From Hydrocarboniphaga effusa AP103 (lineage in GTDB: Bacteria > Pseudomonadota > Gammaproteobacteria > Nevskiales > Nevskiaceae), in NCBI RefSeq assembly GCF_000271305.1, contig NZ_AKGD01000002.1, forward strand, positions 806,001-870,000: a stretch of 64,000 nucleotides of DNA, in the 5' to 3' direction. A program made the position numbers and the translations under genes. Under the pieces are notes generated by a model. That model searched no databases and was not told the DNA's origin. It was given only the letters and a program-made list of their open reading frames with translations. Below are positions 51,180 through 58,908 of the stretch, piece by piece; the first letter of the stretch is position 1, and the number at the start of each line of letters is the position of its first letter.

Positions 51180-52217
51180 ATGGCACAGCCCATCGTTCTG
51201 GCGGTCGATGCGATGAGCGGCGATCACGGTCTTTCGGTGACCGTGCCCGCCGCTTTGTCGTGTCTGGAGCGCCACAAAAAACTGCATATCGTGCTCGTGG
51301 GCGACCAGGTTCGCCTGCGCGCTTGCCTGCTCGATACGGCCTGGCAGGTCGGCAAGCGGCTCAGCATCCAGCATGCGAGCCAGGTCGTGGCGATGGACGA
51401 GCCGCCGTCCCGCGCGCTGCGACACAAGAAAGATTCGTCGATGCGCGTGGCGGTGGATCTGGTCAAGAGCGGCCAAGTCAATGCGGCGGTCTCGGCCGGC
51501 AATACCGGCGCGCTGATGGCCACCGCGCGCTTCGTGCTCAAGACGTTGCCGGGCATCGACAGGCCCGCCATCGTCTCCGCGCTGCCGGCGGTGCTGCATC
51601 CGGTGCACATGCTCGATCTCGGCGCCAATGCCGAATGCAACGCCGAACAGCTCGTGCAGTTCGCGGTCATGGGCTCGGCGCTGGTGACGGCGGTGAGAGG
51701 CATCGACAAGCCGCGCGTCGCGCTGCTCAACATCGGCGCCGAGGAGATCAAGGGCAACGACACCATCAAGGCCGCGGCGACGCGGCTGCAGGCTTCGGCG
51801 CTCAACTACGTCGGTTTCGTTGAAGGAGACGGCGTATTCCTGTCCGACGTCGATGTCGTGGTCTGCGACGGTTTCGTCGGCAACGTCGCGCTCAAGACCG
51901 GCGAGGGCATCGCCAAGCTCATCCGCCAGTTCATGCGCGAGGAGTTCGAGCGCAACGTCATCACGCGTGCGGGTGCGATGGCTTCGATGCCGGCGCTCAA
52001 GGCGCTGTCCAGGCGCATCGATCCACGCCGCTACAACGGTGCGAGCTTCGTCGGCCTGCAGGGCATCGTCATCAAGTCACACGGCGGAGCCGATGCGCTC
52101 GCCTTCGACAATGCGATCGAAATGGCGCTGCGCGAGGTCGAGAAGAACGTGCCGGCGCGCATCGCCAGGCTACTCGTCAGCGCGGGGCTCGATCAGCCGC
52201 TTTCGCCGGCCCGCTGA
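51180..52217 (+). CDS. plsX: phosphate acyltransferase PlsX
   Basis: A 345-residue PlsX, which makes acyl-phosphate from acyl-ACP for phospholipid synthesis. Start VLAVDAMSGDHG is typical and ALMATARFVLKTLPGI, GFVEGDGVFLSDVDVVVCDGFVGNVALKTGEG are conserved. Co-transcribed with yceD and rpmF. In most gammaproteobacteria fabH and fabD follow. Here the type II secretion genes come in on the other strand, so this operon ends with plsX. Confidence 0.96.
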   Translation: MAQPIVLAVDAMSGDHGLSVTVPAALSCLERHKKLHIVLVGDQVRLRACLLDTAWQVGKRLSIQHASQVVAMDEPPSRALRHKKDSSMRVAVDLVKSGQVNAAVSAGNTGALMATARFVLKTLPGIDRPAIVSALPAVLHPVHMLDLGANAECNAEQLVQFAVMGSALVTAVRGIDKPRVALLNIGAEEIKGNDTIKAAATRLQASALNYVGFVEGDGVFLSDVDVVVCDGFVGNVALKTGEGIAKLIRQFMREEFERNVITRAGAMASMPALKALSRRIDPRRYNGASFVGLQGIVIKSHGGADALAFDNAIEMALREVEKNVPARIARLLVSAGLDQPLSPAR

Positions 52218-52262
52218 GGCAATTCGAACGCTCGCCCAGACGCGGCGAACGCTCTTGCGAGC

Positions 52263-53480
52263 TCACTTCACGAGCTGGTTCAAGTCGAAGATCGGCAGCA
52301 GAATCGCGAGCACGATCACGAGCACGATGGCGCCCATCGCGAGAATCAGCACCGGCTCGAAGATACCCATCACCGCGGCGACCAGGGTTTCGACTTCGCG
52401 CTCCTGGTTCTCCGCTGCGCGATCGAGCATTTCGTCGAGGCGGCCGGATGATTCGCCGCTCGCGATCAGGTGCACGGTGATCGGCGGGAACAGCTTGCTC
52501 TCCGACAGTGAGCGATACAGGCTCGCGCCTTCGCGCACCTTGCGGGCGGCGACTTCGATGGCGTCGCGCATCGGCAGATTGGTGACCACCTGCGTGCCGA
52601 TGCGCATCGCCTCGAGTATTGGCACGCCGCTGCCGAACAGAATCCCGAGCGTGCGCGTGAAGCGGCCGGTGTTGGTCCCGCGCGTGAGCCGTCCGATCAG
52701 CGGCAGGCCGAGCTGGCGGCGATGCATCTTGCGCTTGAAGTTGTCGTTCTTCATGAGGCGGTTGAACACCAGGCCGCCGACGACGATCAGGGCGAGCAGG
52801 AACACGCCGTAGTTGCGCAAAAAATTGCTGACCGCGATAAGGCCTGTCGTCAGCGCCGGCAGGTCCGCCTTGATGTCCGCATAGACGCCGACCACCTGCG
52901 GAACGACGTAAGTCAGCAGCAGTACCACCACGCCGATCGCAACGAGCGTGAGGATCGCCGGATACACGGCCGCGAGCATGACCTTGTTGCGCATGACCTG
53001 GCGGCGCTCGACGTATTCGGCGAGCCGCTCGAGGATGTGATCGAGCTTGCCCGATTGCTCGCCGGCCTCGACGGTGGCGCGAAACAGCGGCGGAAACGCT
53101 TTCGGAAACTGATTGAGCGACAAGGCAAGCGTGCTGCCTTCGAGCACGCCGCTGCGCACACCGAGCGCGATGCGCTTCACGCGCTTGGATTCGCTCTGCT
53201 GCGACACCGCGGCGAGCGCTTCGTCGAGCGGCAGGCCCGAGCGCACGAGCGTCGCGAGCTGGCGCGTGAACAGCGACAGCTCGGTGCTGCTGATGCTGCC
53301 GCGCCGCGCCTGAAACGGCGAGGACTGCGCGATGCTGTTTTCGGCGACCTGCGCAACCGACATCGGCGTCAGCCCGCGATCGCGCAGCATCTGCCGCGCC
53401 TGGCGCGGACTGTCGCCCTCGATGAGTCCCTTTTCCTCGCGGCCTTTGGCGTTGAGTGCGCTGTATTCGTAGGCGGGCAC
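52263..53480 (-). CDS. gspF: type II secretion inner-membrane platform protein GspF
   Basis: A 405-residue GspF. It has two cytoplasmic T2SF domains, around residues 60-185 and 265-385, and three membrane segments near 165-185, 215-235 and 375-395. Conserved RQLATLVRSGLPL and FTRTLGILFGSGVPILEAM are present. I chose GTG 53480, which begins the usual AYEYSALN. An ATG at 53525 lies inside the GGGAGAC repeat and would add a repeat-encoded peptide. Last gene of the C-D-E-F order. Confidence 0.93.
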   Translation of the reverse strand: MPAYEYSALNAKGREEKGLIEGDSPRQARQMLRDRGLTPMSVAQVAENSIAQSSPFQARRGSISSTELSLFTRQLATLVRSGLPLDEALAAVSQQSESKRVKRIALGVRSGVLEGSTLALSLNQFPKAFPPLFRATVEAGEQSGKLDHILERLAEYVERRQVMRNKVMLAAVYPAILTLVAIGVVVLLLTYVVPQVVGVYADIKADLPALTTGLIAVSNFLRNYGVFLLALIVVGGLVFNRLMKNDNFKRKMHRRQLGLPLIGRLTRGTNTGRFTRTLGILFGSGVPILEAMRIGTQVVTNLPMRDAIEVAARKVREGASLYRSLSESKLFPPITVHLIASGESSGRLDEMLDRAAENQEREVETLVAAVMGIFEPVLILAMGAIVLVIVLAILLPIFDLNQLVK

Positions 53481-53490
53481 TTGACCTACC

Positions 53491-53607
53491 GGGAGACGGG
53501 AGACGGGAGACGGGAGGCGGGACAAGCCGAGGCGGCGAAGTCGGAGAAACGGCGGCAGAGTACGAACACGCCGCGGTTACGTCTTCCGTCTCCCGTTCCC
53601 CGTCTCA
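53491..53607. repeat. GGGAGAC short tandem repeat with inverted copy
   Basis: Three exact GGGAGAC units (53491-53511) and two degenerate ones run up to the gspF start. An inverted copy (CGTCTCCCGTTCCCCGTCTC, 53587-53606) lies on the gspE side. The arms can fold into a long hairpin between gspE and gspF. The look is that of a dispersed intergenic repeat. Confidence 0.65.
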
Positions 53608-53610
53608 CGG

Positions 53611-55098
53611 CTACTCTTCCACCGTCACACGCAGCACTTCGCGCAGCGTGGTGTAACCCGCGATGACCTTGTTCCGGCCCGATTGCAGAATGCCCATGCT
53701 CATGGTGCGGGCGTAATCTTCGAGCTGCTGCTCGCTGGCGCCGTCGTGAATCATCGATTCGAGCTTGCGATCGACTTCGATGATCTCGTGAATGCCGCTG
53801 CGGCCCAAAAAGCCCATGTGCCGGCACTGCGGGCAGCCGACCGGCTTGTACAGCACCAGCGGCTGGGCGGGATCGAGGCCGAGCTGTTCCTTCTCACTCG
53901 TGCTCGCCTCGTAAGGCTGCTTGCAGTGCTTGCAGAGCGTGCGCACGAGGCGCTGGGCCATCAGGCCGACGAGCGAAGAACTGAGCTGGTACGGCTCCAC
54001 CCCCATGTCGCGCAGACGCGTGACTGCGCCGACGGCGGTGTTGGTGTGCAGCGTCGACAGCACCAGGTGACCGGTCTGCGAAGCCTGCACCGCGATCTCG
54101 GCGGTTTCGAGGTCGCGGATTTCACCGATCATGACCACGTCCGGATCCTGACGCAGGATCGCGCGCAGGCCGCGCGCAAACGTCATTTCGACCTTGCTGT
54201 TGACCTGGGTCTGGCCGACGCCGTCGATGTAGTACTCGATCGGATCTTCGACGGTCATGATGTTGCGGCTGCGGTCGTTGAGCACCGACAGCGCGGAATA
54301 CAGCGTCGTCGTCTTGCCCGAACCGGTCGGGCCGGTCACGAGCAGGATGCCGTAGGGGCGGAAGATGATGCGCCGGAGCATTTCGATCTGCTCGCCGGCG
54401 ATGCCGATCTGCTCGAGGTCGAGCCGGTCGGCCTGCTTGTCGAGAATACGCATCACCACGCGCTCGGAATTCACGCCGGTGGGAATCGTCGACACACGCA
54501 CGTCGACCTTGCGGCCGCCGAAGGCGCGGCTGATGCGGCCGTCCTGCGGCAGGCGCTTTTCGGCGATGTCGAGCTTGGCCATGACCTTGATGCGCGAGAC
54601 CAGGCGCGGCGCCAGCGCACGCGGAGGCGACATGATCTCGCGCAGCACGCCGTCGACGCGGAAGCGCACGGTCAGGCGATTCTCGAAGGTCTCGACGTGG
54701 ATGTCCGAGGCGTTCTCCTTGATCGCTTCGACGAGCAGGCCGTTGATGAACTTGATGACCGGCGCGTCGTCGCTCGATTCGAGCAGATCCTGGTTTTCCT
54801 GCAATGCGTGGGCGATGGCGTCGAGGTCGGCGTCTTCCTCGTCGTTGAGCCCCTGCATGAGGCTCGCGGTGGCCGCGGTCTGACCTTCGTAGGTGCGCGA
54901 GAGCAGGGCGTCGAACTCGGGCCCGGTGACGTTCTGCAGGCGCACCGGCCGGCCGACGAAGCGCCGCGTTTCCTGCAGCGCATCGAGCGTGGCGCCCGGG
55001 CGCGCGGCCACCAGCACGTGATCGACGCGGTCTTCGGTGACGATCAGGCCGTGGCGCTTGGCGAAAGCGAACGGCGGACGCCGCAACGGGGTTTCCAT
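53611..55098 (-). CDS. gspE: type II secretion ATPase GspE
   Basis: A 495-residue secretion ATPase that powers the type II machine from the cytoplasmic side. Walker A GPTGSGKTT, the Asp box MTVEDPIEYY, Walker B-like DPDVVMIGEIRDLETA, the His box HLVLSTLHTNT and the zinc-binding CKHC/CPQC motif are intact. Size matches the short GspE class. It starts 15 nt after the gspD stop, and gspF follows after a 130-bp repeat-bearing gap. Confidence 0.96.
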   Translation of the reverse strand: METPLRRPPFAFAKRHGLIVTEDRVDHVLVAARPGATLDALQETRRFVGRPVRLQNVTGPEFDALLSRTYEGQTAATASLMQGLNDEEDADLDAIAHALQENQDLLESSDDAPVIKFINGLLVEAIKENASDIHVETFENRLTVRFRVDGVLREIMSPPRALAPRLVSRIKVMAKLDIAEKRLPQDGRISRAFGGRKVDVRVSTIPTGVNSERVVMRILDKQADRLDLEQIGIAGEQIEMLRRIIFRPYGILLVTGPTGSGKTTTLYSALSVLNDRSRNIMTVEDPIEYYIDGVGQTQVNSKVEMTFARGLRAILRQDPDVVMIGEIRDLETAEIAVQASQTGHLVLSTLHTNTAVGAVTRLRDMGVEPYQLSSSLVGLMAQRLVRTLCKHCKQPYEASTSEKEQLGLDPAQPLVLYKPVGCPQCRHMGFLGRSGIHEIIEVDRKLESMIHDGASEQQLEDYARTMSMGILQSGRNKVIAGYTTLREVLRVTVEE

Positions 55099-55113
55099 AC
55101 GACGGACCGGCGC

Positions 55114-57237
55114 TTAAGGCTGCGTCGCCGGGATCGGATCGGCGGGCAGCGGCACCGGCAGCGCCGGCGCTGCGCCGGTCGGCGGGGTGGGGGCCGGCGG
55201 CGTTTCCTGGGCCGTCGGCGGCACGTAGGCGCCGTTGTTGGCGGACTGCGGGGCCGGGCCGGATGCCGGCTCGGGCGGACGCGGCTGATTGACCGTATCG
55301 AACGGCGACATGATCGGACGCTGGCCACCGATTAGCGGAATCGAGCCGGCGGAACCCATCAGCTGGGCCTCGCGCGAAATGTCGTACTTGCGGCGCGTGT
55401 AGTAATCGCCGTCGGCCTGCTTGTGCAGGATCGCCGGGCGGATGAAGACCATCAGGTTGCGCTTGGTGCGCGTGACCGAGCGGTACTTGAACAGCGAGCC
55501 GATCAGCGGAATGTCGCTGATGAACGGAACCCCCGAGCGCGAATCGTTGAGCGAATCGTCGATGAGGCCGCCGAGCACCAGGATCTGGCCGTCCTCGACC
55601 GTCACCGTGTTGTTGAGCGTGCGCTTGTTGGTCACGAGGTCGACGGCGGACGTCGCGGTGGAGGCGAGGCTCGAGATTTCGAGCTTGAGCTTGAGCTTGA
55701 CCGCGCCACCGTCGTTGATCTGCGGGGTGATGCCGAGCTTCAGGCCGACGTCCTTGCGCTCCACGGTCTGGAACGGGTTGACCAGGCCGCTGCTGCTGGT
55801 GGTGCCGGTATTGCTGTACGAGCCGGTCAGGAACGGCACTTCCTGCCCCACCGAGAACTCGGCCTCCTCATTGTCGAGCGTCAGCAGCGAAGGCTGCGAC
55901 AGCACGTTGGTGTTGCCGTCGCCCTTGAGCGCCCTGAGCAGCAGGGCGAAGCTGGTTCCGCCGCCGGTGGCGATCCTGCCGCCGCCGAGCGTCACGCCCT
56001 GGCCGACGACGCTGGCGATCGCTTCGGCCGTGCTGCTGGCCTGGGCCGCGCCGGCGATGGCGCTGAGCGAATTGGGATTCAGGATGCCCGCGGCCGCGAT
56101 CTTGTCGCCGTTGTAGACGGCCCAGTCGACGCCGAGCTGGCTGGACTTGTCGGCCGAGACTTCGGCCACGATGCCATCGACGAGCACCTGGCGACGGCGG
56201 ATGTCGAGCTGGGCGACGACATCGCGCACCATCCGCATCGCCTTGGGCGGGGCGGTGATGATCAATGCGTTGGTGTCCTTGTCGGCCAGCACCTTGACGC
56301 CGCTCGCATTGGCGCCCGCGCTGGCCGCGGTCGGAGCCGCCGCGCCGCCCTGGGCGCCATTGCGATCGCCCTGCGTCGCCTGCTGGGCATAGCCTTCGAG
56401 AATCGGCGCGAGATTTTCGGCGCTGGCGTAGCGCAGGTAGACGACCTGCGTCGCCCCGTCTTCGCCGATCTGGATGTCGAGCCGGCGGATGATGTCGAGC
56501 ATCTTCTGGCGATCGGCCTTGTCGCCGCCGACGAGCACGCTGTTGGAGCGCTCGTCCGCGAGCACCACGGCCGGCTGGACGCTCGCGTCGGCCGCATTCT
56601 TGCTGCCCTGGGTCAGCGCGGTCAGCGTGCGGACCACTTCGGCCGCGCCCGCATACTTGAGCTGCACCATCTCGATCTCGCGATCGCTCGAGGTGTCGAT
56701 CTGGCGGATCAGCTTCTCGAGGCGCACGACGTTGGCCGCGCGATCCGAGATGATCAGCATGTTCGACGGTGCATAGGCGGCCAGGTGGCCCCACTGCGGG
56801 ACCAGCGGGCGCAGGATCGGCACGAGCTGGGCGGCCGAGACGTTCTGGATGTTGTAGACGTGGGTGACGACCTCGTCGATCGGCAGGCCGACGCCGCCCG
56901 AGTTCAGCCCGCCGCCGTCCCAGCGTGCGTTGGTTTCAGGGACGATCTTGATCGCCTCGCCGGCCGGAATCGCGGCGAAGCCCTGCACCTGCAGCACAGC
57001 CAGAAAGGTTTCATAAACACCTGCCGAGTCCATCGGGCTCGACGACACCACCGTGACCTTGCCCTTCACGCGCGGGTCGACGATGAAGTTCTTGCCCGTC
57101 ACCTCGCTGACCGTCGCGATCAGCGTGCTGATGTCGGCGTCCTTGAGATTGAGGGTGACTTGCGCCCAGGCGGGCAGGGAAACGGCCAAGGCAAGCAAAC
57201 CAAGGGCGGCGCGCCGGGCGAATGAGGAAGGCGTCAT
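55114..57237 (-). CDS. gspD: type II secretion secretin GspD
   Basis: A 707-residue outer-membrane secretin. The signal peptide (about residues 1-25, ending AWA before QVTLNLKD) is followed by the N0 domain, N1-N3 repeats (about residues 120-340), and the secretin core with VERKDVGLKLGITPQIN and the terminal GGLIDDSLNDSRSGVPFISDIP. A Gly/Ala/Asn-rich linker and a Pro-rich C-terminus without an obvious pilotin signal follow. It forms the exit channel. Confidence 0.96.
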   Translation of the reverse strand: MTPSSFARRAALGLLALAVSLPAWAQVTLNLKDADISTLIATVSEVTGKNFIVDPRVKGKVTVVSSSPMDSAGVYETFLAVLQVQGFAAIPAGEAIKIVPETNARWDGGGLNSGGVGLPIDEVVTHVYNIQNVSAAQLVPILRPLVPQWGHLAAYAPSNMLIISDRAANVVRLEKLIRQIDTSSDREIEMVQLKYAGAAEVVRTLTALTQGSKNAADASVQPAVVLADERSNSVLVGGDKADRQKMLDIIRRLDIQIGEDGATQVVYLRYASAENLAPILEGYAQQATQGDRNGAQGGAAAPTAASAGANASGVKVLADKDTNALIITAPPKAMRMVRDVVAQLDIRRRQVLVDGIVAEVSADKSSQLGVDWAVYNGDKIAAAGILNPNSLSAIAGAAQASSTAEAIASVVGQGVTLGGGRIATGGGTSFALLLRALKGDGNTNVLSQPSLLTLDNEEAEFSVGQEVPFLTGSYSNTGTTSSSGLVNPFQTVERKDVGLKLGITPQINDGGAVKLKLKLEISSLASTATSAVDLVTNKRTLNNTVTVEDGQILVLGGLIDDSLNDSRSGVPFISDIPLIGSLFKYRSVTRTKRNLMVFIRPAILHKQADGDYYTRRKYDISREAQLMGSAGSIPLIGGQRPIMSPFDTVNQPRPPEPASGPAPQSANNGAYVPPTAQETPPAPTPPTGAAPALPVPLPADPIPATQP

Positions 57238-57319
57238 GTGATCGTCGGCGAAACCCGAGAACGGAGCTAAATAGATGATGAATGAGACAAGCTGAAGACT
57301 TGTACCGCTTTTTTGCCGC

Positions 57320-58219
57320 CTAGTGAAAGTTGACCACCACGTTCTGCTGCACGCCGCCGCGCTCGATGGTCAAGCTCAGGGTCGGCGAGTGGCTCACGTC
57401 GGCCAGCATCTGTAGTGCCTGTGCGGGATCGCTGAGCGGCGTACCGTTGAGCGAGGTTACGATATCGCCCGGGCGCAATCCGGCGTTGTTGAACAGGCTG
57501 CGGTCACGGCCCGGATAGATGCGATAACCGCGCTGTTCACCGTTGACGTTGGCCGGTTGTACGCGGATGTAGTCGGCAGCCTTGCTCGGATCCTGGAGCA
57601 GCTGCTCGCGGACCTTGGCAAGCATTTCGGTGGTCTCGTCGCTGACCGTCGAGGGGGGCGACGACGCCGGTGCCGCGTTCGCCTGAAGCGAGCTCGGAGC
57701 TTTTTCCTTGTCCAGCCGCAGGGTTTCGAGCTGGCCGTCGCGGGAGAGGATGACGCGGTCCGGGAAGATGGCTTGCAGCTTGACTCCCCCGGGCACCTTG
57801 TCGCCGACCGAGTACGGTTTTTCGTCTCCGCCGCCGTCGGCGATCAGGGCGCGGGAGCCTTTGTCCTGATCGGCCGCCAGAATGCCGAGCAGCGTCAGGT
57901 TCAGGCGGGTGTCCGGGGCCTTGTCCATGCGATCCAGGCTGGCATCTGCCGGGGCTTGGTAGTCGCCGAACAGATGGGCGCTGGCGATCAGCTGGGCATC
58001 CGGTCCTTTGGGGGCCGATGCCGCGGTTCCGCTCGCCGCCACCGGCGCGGGTTTCCATTGCGCCGATTCCGGGACCGGCACCCAGAGCCAGACGAATTGC
58101 GCCGCCAGCTTCGCGATTGTCGCGGTCAGTACGAGCAGGCCAGCCGTACGCAGCCAGTGGCCGTGCTTCTCGTAGGCACGGACAGCCGAGCCCTGAACGG
58201 ATTCTGAAATGACGAGCAT
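57320..58219 (-). CDS. gspC: type II secretion inner-membrane protein GspC
   Basis: A 299-residue GspC. One membrane segment (about residues 24-45) is followed by a Pro/Ala linker, the HR domain (AHLFGDYQ, then LNLTLLGILAADQDKGSRALIADGG), a second linker, and a C-terminal PDZ domain (GLRPGDIVTSLNGTPLSDPAQALQML). It links the inner-membrane platform to GspD and helps choose substrates. First gene of the cluster. A divergent 368-bp gap separates it from clpS. Confidence 0.93.
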   Translation of the reverse strand: MLVISESVQGSAVRAYEKHGHWLRTAGLLVLTATIAKLAAQFVWLWVPVPESAQWKPAPVAASGTAASAPKGPDAQLIASAHLFGDYQAPADASLDRMDKAPDTRLNLTLLGILAADQDKGSRALIADGGGDEKPYSVGDKVPGGVKLQAIFPDRVILSRDGQLETLRLDKEKAPSSLQANAAPASSPPSTVSDETTEMLAKVREQLLQDPSKAADYIRVQPANVNGEQRGYRIYPGRDRSLFNNAGLRPGDIVTSLNGTPLSDPAQALQMLADVSHSPTLSLTIERGGVQQNVVVNFH

Positions 58220-58587
58220 GGACCATCATAACCCGCTGATTGCTACAGATCACACCATGTTTCGAGAGGGTGGCCAGTGTCTGTAAACAACCGATACAAA
58301 TGAGCGACGCCCCACCTTGCGTGCCGAATCGGGGGCACTCCGAGCGATTGCCCGCAGGTTGTTCCTCGGTGATCGGAACGGTGAACGGATCGCCAGTTTC
58401 TGCTGTCACAAACAGCTTAGGAAAAAGCGAAAAGGACTGGGTTCAGCACGATCGAGGGGTACTTGAATGCACCGCCGACGTATCCATTAATCGATCAGAT
58501 GACCACGACCGCACGCCGCTGTAGAGCCCCCAGACTGTCCGCCCTGACGGCCCTCGTTTTTTGCAGGGGCAGCGCTACACTAGGATC
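58220..58587. promoter_or_regulatory. gspC-clpS divergent intergenic region
   Basis: No supported gene lies in these 368 bp. The best clpS promoter candidate is TTGAAT (58463-58468), 17 nt, ATTAAT (58486-58491), each at 4 of 6 consensus matches. The short frame 58240-58524 has no family similarity or ribosome-binding site. A TATGAT on the gspC side (58225-58230, minus strand) is only 5 nt from the gspC ATG, so its role is doubtful. Confidence 0.35.
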
Positions 58588-58908
58588 ATGAGCAGCAACA
58601 CCAAGCGAGACGAAATTCGCGACCTCGTCGTCGAGGAATCCAAGCCGCGTCTGCAGCAGCCGCCCATGTACAAAGTGATCGTCGTCAATGATGACTTCAC
58701 GCCGATGGAATTCGTGGTCCAGGTTTTGCAGCAGTTTTTTCATCATTCCCGGGAGACGGCGGTGCAGATCATGCTCCACGTTCATACCAAAGGTCGCGGT
58801 GTCGCCGGCGTATTTCCGGTCGAGATCGCGGAAACCAAAACGGCGCAGGTCAACGCCTACGCACGCAAGCATCAACACCCGCTGCTCACCGTCATGGAGA
58901 AGGCTTAA
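58588..58908 (+). CDS. clpS: ATP-dependent Clp protease adaptor ClpS
   Basis: A 106-residue N-recognin. It binds N-terminal Phe, Leu, Trp or Tyr of degradation substrates and passes them to ClpA. The core shows [20 protein letters not shown] with the substrate-pocket residues, and [23 protein letters not shown] 58588 gives a usual length. A longer in-frame reading from 58561 is non-ATG. The stop and the clpA start overlap (TAATG). Confidence 0.95.
   Translation: MSSNTKRDEIRDLVVEESKPRLQQPPMYKVIVVNDDFTPMEFVVQVLQQFFHHSRETAVQIMLHVHTKGRGVAGVFPVEIAETKTAQVNAYARKHQHPLLTVMEKA

Noticed and set aside
53491..53520. Possible CRISPR-like repeats (GGGAGAC units)
   Set aside because: Units are 7 bp, contiguous, without spacers, and no cas gene is present.
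58240..58524. 94-codon plus frame between gspC and clpS
   Set aside because: No ribosome-binding site or family similarity. It covers likely promoter DNA.
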